Shown here one piece after another: positions 1 through 6,765 of a stretch of 38,313 nucleotides of DNA. A program made the position numbers and the translations under genes. The notes below the pieces were generated by a model. The model saw nothing but the letters and a program-made list of their open reading frames with translations, was not told the DNA's origin and ran no database searches. Source of the DNA: Nostoc sp. UCD121 (lineage in GTDB: Bacteria; Cyanobacteriota; Cyanobacteriia; Cyanobacteriales; Nostocaceae); assembly GCF_014222285.1 (NCBI RefSeq), contig NZ_JACKZS010000058.1:1-38313 (forward strand). Direction: 5' to 3'. Every line of letters starts with the position of its first letter. Positions within the stretch are counted from its first letter, which is position 1.

Positions 1-12
1 ATATAAATTAGC

Positions 13-76
13 TGTAGGGTGTGTTATGCCGTAGGCTAATGCACCTGGGATGCGCTCTGCGACAACACACCCTACA
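13..76. repeat. Dispersed inverted repeat with 13-bp arms
   Basis: TGTAGGGTGTGTT at 13-25 is repeated as its exact reverse complement at 64-76, around a 38-bp centre. It resembles the dispersed hairpin repeats that are common between cyanobacterial genes. No gene is visible in bases 1-212. Confidence 0.6.
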
Positions 77-164
77 TTAAAATTTCTTAACATAGCTGGA
101 AATATTAACACCGACTTACTTATGATTTGGCAATTCCCTAATGTACAGCATGAGGTAATAATTA

Positions 165-207
165 AAAATTACGAATTACGAATTACGAATTTATGAATTA
201 CGAATTA
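165..207. repeat. Heptameric short tandem repeat (AATTACG type)
   Basis: Consecutive copies of the heptamer AATTACG, with one variant, run up to a few bases before the start codon at 213. The same heptamer recurs at 6340-6411 and near 31590. This is the STRR pattern known from heterocystous cyanobacteria. Confidence 0.7.
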
Positions 208-212
208 TTCAC

Positions 213-920
213 ATGAGACCTTATCATCAAATCCCAATTTTCGAGTGTGGTGAACCGCTAATTGAGATTCCTTTAGAATTATTTGCGGTGGAATCTCCTC
301 ATCCTTATGAAAAATTAGGTGCCCCCTATGGCGAACACTCTCCTTATTATCTCCGTCAAAGCGTTATTAAAAATTTGAGCCAAGCGCAAAATTATCTTGA
401 ATTGCTGCATCCTAACTGGCATATCCAAATTTTTGATGCTTATCGCCCGATCGCAGTTCAGCAGTTTATGGTAGATTACAGCTTCACTCAAGCAGTCCAA
501 GACAGGGGATTAACTGACGTGGAGTTATCCCCAAACCAACGTCAAGAAGTTTGGGAAGCAGTTTATGCAATTTGGGCTGCACCAAGTTTGGATGAAAAAA
601 CTCCGCCACCTCACAGTACAGGTGCGGCGGTGGATGTGACGCTAGTAGATGATATTGGGCAAATAGTAAATATGGGTTCGCCGATTGATGAAATGTCAGA
701 GCGATCGCATCCCGATTATTATGCCAATAATGACGACCCAGAATCACAAAAGTATCATGCTTACCGCCAGCTATTGCAAGACGTAATGTTAAAAGCAGGG
801 TTTCAACGCAATCCCAGAGAGTGGTGGCATTTTTCTGTTGGCGATCAAATGTGGGCTTGGCTGAATAATCAATCCAATCCAGCCAATCCTGCCACAGCAT
901 GTTATGGGCGTATTGCATAG
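213..920 (+). CDS. D-alanyl-D-alanine dipeptidase (VanX/DdpX family, peptidase M15D)
   Basis: A zinc D,D-dipeptidase of 235 aa expected to split D-Ala-D-Ala released in cell-wall turnover; VanX and DdpX are of similar size. The family signatures are all visible: DAYRP with Arg78, the zinc motif SxHxxGxAxD seen as HSTGAAVD (His134, Asp141), and EWWH near residue 203, which supplies the catalytic Glu203 and third zinc ligand His206. No signal peptide is evident, so it is probably cytoplasmic, as in DdpX. The next gene is convergent and ends 10 bp away, and no vanA or vanH partner is present, so recycling is more likely than vancomycin resistance. The ATG at 213 directly follows the heptamer repeat and has no strong ribosome binding site. 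Confidence 0.9.
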   Translation: MRPYHQIPIFECGEPLIEIPLELFAVESPHPYEKLGAPYGEHSPYYLRQSVIKNLSQAQNYLELLHPNWHIQIFDAYRPIAVQQFMVDYSFTQAVQDRGLTDVELSPNQRQEVWEAVYAIWAAPSLDEKTPPPHSTGAAVDVTLVDDIGQIVNMGSPIDEMSERSHPDYYANNDDPESQKYHAYRQLLQDVMLKAGFQRNPREWWHFSVGDQMWAWLNNQSNPANPATACYGRIA

Positions 921-929
921 ATACTTTCT

Positions 930-1403
930 TTATGCGTCTAAAGGATTCAGTTCCTTTAACTCGTCGGTAGTGTAAGTACCAATGGGAGTCCAAACTAGAT
1001 AGGGAAGGAGTAACAGCGCCGCCATTAAAGAAATCGGCAAAACGCAGATTGCGAGGACAATGCCTGAAATCAAACCAACTAGCCCAAGAACTTCCCCAGC
1101 TTTGAGACTGCGAAACCTTAGCATTATAGGTATGTAGGCAACGGTGATAATTTCCACCAAAAGGTACAAAGCCATTATTAACCAAGTAATTGGGCTTCCG
1201 GGATTTTTTTCCCAGACAATATAAGCCGAAGCTGCACCGCAAATAAAAATCACAGTCCAGATGATTGGAATCAACGGCTCAAAAACTAGCCAACGAGGGC
1301 GACTTAAGTTTGCAAACCATTTAACATCACGCGGTGTAATAAAGAAACTACCAAGGGCGACGAAGAAAGTTACAGCCCCAATTATTATCCAAGATGGAAT
1401 CAT
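930..1403 (-). CDS. TspO/MBR family membrane protein, copy 1
   Basis: A 157-aa protein with five hydrophobic segments, the size and topology of bacterial TspO (tryptophan-rich sensory protein, a tetrapyrrole/steroid-binding membrane protein). Visible family features are SRPRW near the first loop, IPIIWTVIFI in helix 2 and LLPYLVWTPIGTY in helix 5. An upstream in-frame start would add 13 residues, but the ATG at 1403 has GAGG about nine bases upstream and gives exactly the length of its neighbour, so it is preferred. The neighbour at 1494-1967 is a close paralogue in the same direction, pointing to tandem duplication. The Trp-rich WxPP motif of classical TspO is changed to RWLVFEP, so ligand binding may differ. 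Family assignment is fairly sure; the ligand is unknown. Confidence 0.75.
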   Translation of the reverse strand: MIPSWIIIGAVTFFVALGSFFITPRDVKWFANLSRPRWLVFEPLIPIIWTVIFICGAASAYIVWEKNPGSPITWLIMALYLLVEIITVAYIPIMLRFRSLKAGEVLGLVGLISGIVLAICVLPISLMAALLLLPYLVWTPIGTYTTDELKELNPLDA

Positions 1404-1493
1404 AATGACCTCAAGCTTTGTGTATTTTGTCAAGTCATACACTGCAAGTGTGACAATTTAGGGCATAGCTTTAATCATTCGTTGGTGCGAATC

Positions 1494-1967
1494 TTAGGCA
1501 TCTTGAGGATTGAGACTGATCATCTGCCAAGTGGTATAAGTACCAATGGGACTCCAAAGCAAATAAGGAACCAGTAGCAATGCTGCCCAACCAGAAATAC
1601 TTAAGATCGCAAGTATCAATAAAGCACTAATGATAAAACCTGTGCCTCCAAGAATTGTACCCACTTTCAGACTGCGAAGCCGAAACATTACAGGCGTATA
1701 GGCGATAGTAATTATTTCTAACAGCAGATATAAACCCATGATTAACCAGGTTGAGGTGCTTCCTGGATCTTTTTCCCAGACAATATAAGCTGACCAAGCA
1801 CCGCAAATAAATATTACAGTCCAGATAATTGGAATCGCGCCCTCAAAAGTTAGCCATCTTGGTCGTTGTAAGCGCTTGAACCATTGGCGATCGCTAGGCG
1901 TAATCACGTTAGCGGCTAAAGCAACCAAGAAAGCCACGCCCCCAATCACCATCCAAGATTTAATCAT
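1494..1967 (-). CDS. TspO/MBR family membrane protein, copy 2
   Basis: A 157-aa paralogue of the protein at 930-1403, with five predicted membrane helices and long shared blocks such as IPIIWTVIFICGA, SAYIVWEK, TWLIM and the ending PIGTYTT. Both lie on the minus strand 90 bp apart, with this copy upstream. Divergence is concentrated in helix 4 (residues about 95-125), while helices 1, 2, 3 and 5 are strongly kept, which suggests both copies are under selection. In cyanobacteria TspO proteins are associated with tetrapyrrole and stress responses; whether these do the same is inference. The ATG at 1967 is the only sensible start. Confidence 0.75.
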   Translation of the reverse strand: MIKSWMVIGGVAFLVALAANVITPSDRQWFKRLQRPRWLTFEGAIPIIWTVIFICGAWSAYIVWEKDPGSTSTWLIMGLYLLLEIITIAYTPVMFRLRSLKVGTILGGTGFIISALLILAILSISGWAALLLVPYLLWSPIGTYTTWQMISLNPQDA

Positions 1968-2139
1968 GCCCGTTAGTCCTTTACAAGCGCTATCTATCGC
2001 TTAATATCACTCTTTATAGTGTAATTTTGTCAATTTAATTGCTATTTACTCATCATCCCTGAGTTTGAAACCTTGACATCGTTTGACAGGATTTTAAATT
2101 AGGGACTTGCAAAAAATAAATTATCCCAAATTATTTCTA

Positions 2140-2217
2140 GTAGGGGCGCAAGGTCTTGCGCCCCTACATTTCCGGAGGTCGCGCAGGGATGGGATATTTT
2201 TTAACTGGAAGTCCTTT
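2140..2217. repeat. GTAGGGG palindrome plus conserved tail
   Basis: A 28-bp near-perfect palindrome (13-bp arms GTAGGGGCGCAAG and its complement) at 2140-2167 is followed by a tail reading GGGATGGGATATTTTTTAAC and TGGAAGTCC. The same hairpin-plus-tail arrangement occurs at 15383-15450, and related pieces at 21220-21247 and around 21510-21540. Apart from this and the remnant at 2480-2551, bases 1968-2569 hold nothing recognisable. Confidence 0.65.
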
Positions 2218-2479
2218 ATGGGCATTGCGAAGAGGTAGAGGTGAAAGAGGTAATTTTTCTCCCTCTTACCAATTGCCCCTAGCTAAAACTCGTTGTTTTG
2301 CGTAAGTCCTAGCGGATTATATTCTGAGCCTGAAAGAAAATCATCTTTTCGTCGCAGTATTCGCCAAAAATCACGACGAGCAGCTATGAACGATCGCTAT
2401 ATGCTTTCTGTGTTGGCTGCGGCTCTCTCAAACTCAGTACCTCTGCCATAATTCCCCTGTCAATAGGGTTTGAGACGCG

Positions 2480-2551
2480 CTAACCCTGAATGCCCAAACC
2501 TTTACTAGCAGTAGTTACTAAGGCGACTTTGCCACGGAGTTGCAAATCCAT
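2480..2551 (-). pseudogene. 5' remnant of a short-chain dehydrogenase/reductase gene
   Basis: From an ATG at 2551 the minus strand encodes MDLQLRGKVALVTTASKGLG and then IQG before a TAG stop at 2480. This matches the N-terminus of short-chain dehydrogenases: the GKVALVT first beta strand and the TGxxxGxG cofactor loop, with the first Gly changed to Thr. No further SDR sequence follows in this frame, so only the first two dozen codons survive. It lies between the TspO pair and the nitroreductase gene. Confidence 0.55.
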
Positions 2552-2569
2552 AATCTTGATTTTTGTTGT

Positions 2570-3391
2570 TTACAGTAACTTGAAGCCAAGATGATTGAGA
2601 ACTTCACGCAAGCGATCGCGTCCTCTCAATGACTCAACAGTTGCGATCCTTTGGGCTGAGTGTTCTGACCAATCACCAGGGACATTCATCTTTTGTTCAG
2701 TATAGAATTCTTTGATGATCTCGTTGTAGTGAGCGATCGCTTCTTCTTGCTCTGACAATTTATAAGTTTCGCGGTGCAAAACGGCTGATTGTGGCAATCT
2801 TGGCTTAATCGCTGCTTCTACTTCCGGATTTTGATAGCCTACACACAGCCCAAATACAGCATAAACAGAGGAGGGCAAATTCAATATCTCTGCGACCTCT
2901 TGCGGGCGGTTCCTGATTCCGCCGATATACACTGTTCCTAAACCAAGTGACTCAGCTGCAACTGCTGCATTTTGCGCCGCCAAAGTTGCATCGATTGTTG
3001 CCATCACAAACATTTCCAAGTATTCCAGCGCATCATGAGATATGCCGCGACTGTCAGCAACGTAACTCAGACGCGCCAAGTCTGCTAACCAAACCAAGAA
3101 TAAAGGAACCTGCTTAATATGTGCTTGGTTCCCCGCTAATTTAGATAACTCTTCTTTACGTTCTGGATCTTCAACTGCTACCACACTCCAGGTTTGTAAA
3201 TTAGAGGAAGTAGATGCAGATTGGGCGGCTGCAATTAACAACTCCAGAGTTCCTGCTTGTAAAGGATCGGATAGATAAGACCGGATGGAACGATGAGATA
3301 ATAGTGCCGTCAGAGAATCATTCCATTCAATTTCGGGATTGAAGGGAATTTCACCGTAGCGCGATCGCAGTAGTTCTATAGGATTAGTCAT
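2570..3391 (-). CDS. NADPH-dependent nitroreductase family oxidoreductase (NfsA-like)
   Basis: An FMN flavoprotein of the nitroreductase superfamily, 273 aa from the chosen start. Visible features are the FMN-binding SHRSIRSY near residue 32, the QSASTSSNLQTWSVV block (residues about 62-76), and AAQNAAVAAESLGLGTVYIGGIRN in the dimer/FMN region followed by a C-terminal extension typical of NfsA/FRP-type enzymes. The ATG at 3391 has GGGAG seven bases upstream; a longer frame begins 24 codons earlier but that extension looks non-conserved. It is the last gene of a minus-strand series with ssuA-like, aldolase, dioxygenase and ssuD-like genes. A role as flavin reductase feeding the SsuD-like monooxygenase is possible but is inference; the true electron acceptor cannot be read from sequence. 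Confidence 0.8.
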   Translation of the reverse strand: MTNPIELLRSRYGEIPFNPEIEWNDSLTALLSHRSIRSYLSDPLQAGTLELLIAAAQSASTSSNLQTWSVVAVEDPERKEELSKLAGNQAHIKQVPLFLVWLADLARLSYVADSRGISHDALEYLEMFVMATIDATLAAQNAAVAAESLGLGTVYIGGIRNRPQEVAEILNLPSSVYAVFGLCVGYQNPEVEAAIKPRLPQSAVLHRETYKLSEQEEAIAHYNEIIKEFYTEQKMNVPGDWSEHSAQRIATVESLRGRDRLREVLNHLGFKLL

Positions 3392-3497
3392 AATCAACTC
3401 CCAAATTTTCCGATATTTTATTACTAACACCAATTCCATCCGTAGAGGCATACATCCACACATGGTTATACCTCTACAGCAAATTCATGATTCTGGT

Positions 3498-4616
3498 CTA
3501 AATCTTTGGTGAGAATGCAGCATATTGCTCTTGCGTTAGCACTCCATCTTTGACATTAACTTGTTTAGGAATCAGCTTTAACTGATAATATGTATCTGCA
3601 ACCTTTTGTTGTAAAGCTATCAGATTATCATCAATTGGTACAATTCCAAAAGTTCGTCTATTAGTAGCTTTTCTCATTGTTGCTATGTCAATTGCTAGCA
3701 CAGATGATAGAGTTTGTGCTACCTCTTCTCGATGCTGTTTAGACCATTCTTCTAGGTTTTGAATTTCTTCTAAAATTGCCTTAACAGTTTGGGGATTTTC
3801 AGTGACAAATTTACGGGTTCCTAAATAATATCCTCCCTGTTTATTAATTCCTGTCCCATCAATCAGAACTCTGGCTTTAGTTGCCTCTTGAGCGGCTGCA
3901 TAGAAAGGGTCCCAAATTACCCACGCATCTATACTACCCTTGACAAATGCAGCGCGGGCATCAGCAGGTGGTAAATATTTCGGTTCAATATCTGTATATT
4001 TTAATCCTGCTTTTTCTAAAGCTTGGACTAACAATAAGTGGGCACTAGAACCCTTTTGAAAAGCAACTTTTTTACCTTTCAAGTCAGTAAGTTTTTGAAT
4101 TGAGGAATTTGGGGGAACAAGAATAGCTGAACCCGCAGGGCTAACAGCAATACCAGCCACATAAGTTAATGATGCTCCTGCTGCTTGGGCAAATATTGGC
4201 GGTGATTCTCCTACGTGTCCGAAGTCAATACTACCCACATTCATGGCTTCTAGCAATTGTGGCCCCGCCGGAAATTCGATCCATTCTACAGATATTCCAT
4301 CTGGTGACAAACGCTTTTCTAAGACACCTTTGTTTCTCAGCAATATATTCGATTTTTGATAGCCAAATCTTAATACTGTGGCTTTACTGGAAGCAGAATT
4401 ACTAACAGATGTCGCACTAGGATTAGAAGAACTAACAGTCGATGGCAATGAACAGGCAGCAAATAGCATACTCAGACACAGCCCTGTAACAAAAGCCCCC
4501 GTAATTGGCAAAGGAGAAGAAAAGAATAATTTGTGCTGGTTGTTAAATGGGATATTCCTGATTTTTACCAACGATATCCACTTGGCAATGAAACGGCGAA
4601 AGATTAGGTTAATCAT
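3498..4616 (-). CDS. Aliphatic sulfonate/taurine-type ABC transporter substrate-binding lipoprotein (SsuA-like)
   Basis: A periplasmic binding protein of 372 aa. The N-terminus has a hydrophobic stretch ending in the lipobox LFAAC (Cys55), so it is probably a lipoprotein, although about 30 residues precede the hydrophobic core and the real start could be later. The mature part follows the SsuA/TauA pattern: LRFGYQKSNILLRNKG, the loop GSIDFGHVGESPPIFAQAAG, then GKKVAFQKGSSAH and the hinge-region motif SIDAWVIWDPFYAAAQ. No permease or ATPase gene lies beside it, so the transporter partners must be encoded elsewhere. It sits with a monooxygenase of the SsuD type, which supports organosulfonate as ligand. 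ATG 4616 is preferred over the TTG one codon earlier. Confidence 0.85.
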   Translation of the reverse strand: MINLIFRRFIAKWISLVKIRNIPFNNQHKLFFSSPLPITGAFVTGLCLSMLFAACSLPSTVSSSNPSATSVSNSASSKATVLRFGYQKSNILLRNKGVLEKRLSPDGISVEWIEFPAGPQLLEAMNVGSIDFGHVGESPPIFAQAAGASLTYVAGIAVSPAGSAILVPPNSSIQKLTDLKGKKVAFQKGSSAHLLLVQALEKAGLKYTDIEPKYLPPADARAAFVKGSIDAWVIWDPFYAAAQEATKARVLIDGTGINKQGGYYLGTRKFVTENPQTVKAILEEIQNLEEWSKQHREEVAQTLSSVLAIDIATMRKATNRRTFGIVPIDDNLIALQQKVADTYYQLKLIPKQVNVKDGVLTQEQYAAFSPKI

Positions 4617-4763
4617 CAAAATGATTTCTCTGAGTTACATAAATACTATAAACGTATAGATTTACCGGAGTATATAAATAAATTCAGGTAAATTTGACAA
4701 ACCTTTGATCGAGGAAACAGGCATTGTGTTGGACGATGTTTTAAATCCCCATCCAACACCTGC

Positions 4764-4801
4764 CCTATTGCCTATTGCCTATTGCCTATTGCCTGTTGCC
4801 T
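4764..4801. repeat. Heptameric short tandem repeat (CCTATTG type)
   Basis: About five copies of the heptamer CCTATTG with one variant copy (CCTGTTG), between the aldolase gene and the start of the ssuA-like gene. A short related array (GGCAATA, its complement) is at 18505-18523. STRR-type repeat. Confidence 0.75.
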
Positions 4802-4873
4802 TTAATAAAAAGAATGGAAAGTGGAAAAACTAATACTTTCTTACTTATTATCTTAGTATCAAAAAATATATTA

Positions 4874-5635
4874 CTAATTCAGCAAATCAGGTTCTTCACG
4901 TACAATTCTGTCGTAAAGGGGCTGGAAACTGAACCACCCACTTATACGTGACCCCACTTGAGTTTGTGTCAAACGGGCTGTTTCGTGTTTGATAATAGTA
5001 GGTCTACCCGCAGCTTCTGCCAGCAGTTGGGCTTGGCACGATCGCTCTAAACTAATGTACCAAAAGGCTGCTTCATCTACCGTCTGTCCCACAGTTAAAA
5101 TGCTGTGGTTACGGAGAATTATGGCTTTCTTTGGCCCCAAAGTTTGCGCCAGTCGTTGACCTTCAGAAGTTTCTAAAACCACACCTGTGAAATCGTCAAA
5201 CAGCGCATGATCTTCGTAAAAAGCACATGAATCTTGGGTCAAGGGGTCAAGGAGACGACCTAAACTAGACCAGGCTTTACCATAAATTGAATGAGCATGA
5301 GCCGCCGCGATGACATCAGGCCGGGCTTCATGAATCTGAGAATGGATGGCGAAAGCTGCTCGATTTACTTCCGCATCGCCTTTAACTACCTCACCTTCTT
5401 TGTTAACTAAGATCAGGTCAGAAACTCGGATATGACCGAAATATGTTCCTAGTGGATTAACCCAAAAATGGTCTGTAAATTCTGGATCGCGAGCCGTAAT
5501 ATGGCCTGCGATTCCTTCGCTGAAACCAAATTTACCAAATAGGCGAAAGGCTGCGGCTAGACGTTGCTTGCGGTGCAGGCGTTCGTCTTCAACTCGCTCG
5601 AATACAGGGACTTGTGGTCTACTATACCTGGACAT
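4874..5635 (-). CDS. Class II aldolase/adducin family protein
   Basis: A zinc-dependent class II aldolase-fold protein of 253 aa (family usually 210-260). The zinc ligands are visible as HAHSIYG (His113, His115) and LRNHS (His177), and a Glu in DAEVNRAAF (Glu89) sits where the family has its catalytic Glu. The ATG at 5635 has a purine-rich GAGGAAGAGG tract upstream and lies inside the last codons of the dioxygenase-like gene, giving a 14-bp overlap that suggests translational coupling; the longer open frame to 5809 would overlap that gene by far more and is rejected. Substrate is unknown: the family includes fuculose-phosphate aldolase, ribulose-phosphate epimerase and decarboxylase-like members. 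Its coupling to a thiol dioxygenase homologue hints at an organosulfur intermediate (inference). Confidence 0.85.
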   Translation of the reverse strand: MSRYSRPQVPVFERVEDERLHRKQRLAAAFRLFGKFGFSEGIAGHITARDPEFTDHFWVNPLGTYFGHIRVSDLILVNKEGEVVKGDAEVNRAAFAIHSQIHEARPDVIAAAHAHSIYGKAWSSLGRLLDPLTQDSCAFYEDHALFDDFTGVVLETSEGQRLAQTLGPKKAIILRNHSILTVGQTVDEAAFWYISLERSCQAQLLAEAAGRPTIIKHETARLTQTQVGSRISGWFSFQPLYDRIVREEPDLLN

Positions 5636-6293
5636 GTTCTTTTTCCTCTTCCTCTTTGCAGGGAGCGTTGGAATATCCAGAGCGAAAGGATTTGACGCTA
5701 TCAGATTCTGGGATGAACTGGTGACGCAAGATACAACCAGTATCATTACCCAGAATATGAATAGATACAGATGCGCTCTGGGATGTAGTTTTGACGGCGT
5801 GGATATCACCGTCTGGGGGGAGAAGGCGGTAGATATCGCCTGGTTGAAGGCTACGCACTTCAGTTACTTGTAATTGTGCGTGTCCTTCAGTATCGCCGTT
5901 ATCTACACGGCGGTAGACTGTTTCTTCTTGATTGCCTTTGTATAAACCAATCAGTCCCCAGGCTAAATGATCGTGTACGGGAGTCGTAGAACCTGGGGGA
6001 ATCACCAAACTGAAGACTGACAGAGAACGATCTTTGGCGCGATAAAGTAGCCACTGACCTATACCACCACCCATCTTGCTTTCGGGATTAATTTGGGCAA
6101 ACTTTTCAGATAGCCATTCCTGTTGGGCAAGCAACTCTTGAAAATAGGGTTCTAATCTAGTAAGAGTTTGTGTGCGATCGCCAGCAGGGATAGCGCTAAT
6201 TTCACGCACTGTTGCTACAAAGGATCGTAGTTCCTGGCTCTCAATAAACCATTGGTCTTCTGGCAATGGTTCCAAGATGGTGTCGTTTGTCAT
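5622..6293 (-). CDS. Cysteine-dioxygenase-like cupin (thiol dioxygenase family)
   Basis: A 223-aa single-domain cupin of the cysteine dioxygenase type I group. The iron-binding three-His set is seen as PVHDH (His107, His109) in cupin motif 1 and GDIHAV (His165) in motif 2. The surrounding AWGLIGLYKG and QPGDIY blocks fit bacterial thiol dioxygenases that oxidise cysteine or 3-mercaptopropionate to sulfinates. The last residues (an EEEEKE run and HVQV) are encoded by the tract that also serves as ribosome binding site for the overlapping aldolase gene. The ATG at 6293 follows a GAGG motif. The fold is sure; the exact thiol substrate is not. The location between SsuD-like and SsuA-like genes argues for a role in sulfur acquisition or disposal. 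Confidence 0.82.
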   Translation of the reverse strand: MTNDTILEPLPEDQWFIESQELRSFVATVREISAIPAGDRTQTLTRLEPYFQELLAQQEWLSEKFAQINPESKMGGGIGQWLLYRAKDRSLSVFSLVIPPGSTTPVHDHLAWGLIGLYKGNQEETVYRRVDNGDTEGHAQLQVTEVRSLQPGDIYRLLPPDGDIHAVKTTSQSASVSIHILGNDTGCILRHQFIPESDSVKSFRSGYSNAPCKEEEEKEHVQV

Positions 6294-6331
6294 CTATATT
6301 CCTCGGTTTGGGAGGCAACTATTAACTAATT

Positions 6332-6411
6332 TGTAATTCATAATTAAATTACGAATTACGTTAGCGTAGCGGTAGCGAGCCCGCGAGCGTCATTACGAAT
6401 TACGAATTATT
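6332..6411. repeat. Composite repeat: AATTACG heptamers around a GC-rich palindromic insert
   Basis: AATTACG heptamers at about 6345-6360 and 6391-6410 flank a GC-rich segment (6361-6391) rich in GTAGCG and CGAGCG units. Related GC-rich segments occur near 10640-10665, 20230-20265, 29225-29320 and 34514-34545. This composite fills the space between the dioxygenase-like gene and the iscB remnant. Confidence 0.65.
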
Positions 6412-6602
6412 TTAATACTAGGGTGAATTTTGAAGCCAAGTTGCTCCAGTTTTAAATTAGATAAAGACTCCTTCAAAATGATAGTAAAGGGATATCGTTG
6501 AAACACAGTAGCTTTACCTTGTGACAATAGCAGCCTAGCATGGCTGATGCGTACTGGATACAATGGTTCTTGGTTGGCATCGAGAATGAATACTTTAGTC
6601 AT
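6393..6602 (-). pseudogene. Truncated IscB/RRXRR-domain nuclease (N-terminal PLMP region only)
   Basis: The 69-codon frame starts TKVFILDANQEPLYPV, continues ARLLLSQGKATVFQRYPFTI and reaches LGFKIHPSIK. This is the N-terminal PLMP/RRXRR domain of IscB-type HNH nucleases (PLxP motif, ARxLLxxGKAxVxxxxPFTI), followed by the start of RuvC-I, which in intact proteins reads roughly LxxKIDPGSKTTG. Here the catalytic Asp is His. The final codons (IIRNS, stop) come from the AATTCGT repeat, so the gene is cut at the repeat and the bridge helix, HNH and remaining RuvC parts (about 350 residues or more) are absent. The stub could be transcribed but cannot be an active nuclease. Whether a guide-RNA remnant lies upstream (6603-6765) cannot be judged by eye. 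Confidence 0.75.
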
Positions 6603-6765
6603 GAAATTTTGAAATAATCAAATTATTTACAGCAGTCTTCAAATATTTGAGACGAAGAACGGGGAGTAGTTAAATTACTTGAAAAGATTCTAGGTACCTA
6701 CTTTGTAGGAAGGCGAAGCACATCTGCGTTTCAAAACACTAAGGTATTAATCAGGCAAATCTCTA

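Noticed and set aside
484..1242. A 252-codon minus-strand frame across the dipeptidase and TspO genes
   Set aside because: It is antisense to the dipeptidase gene and out of frame with the TspO gene, both of which have clear family motifs.
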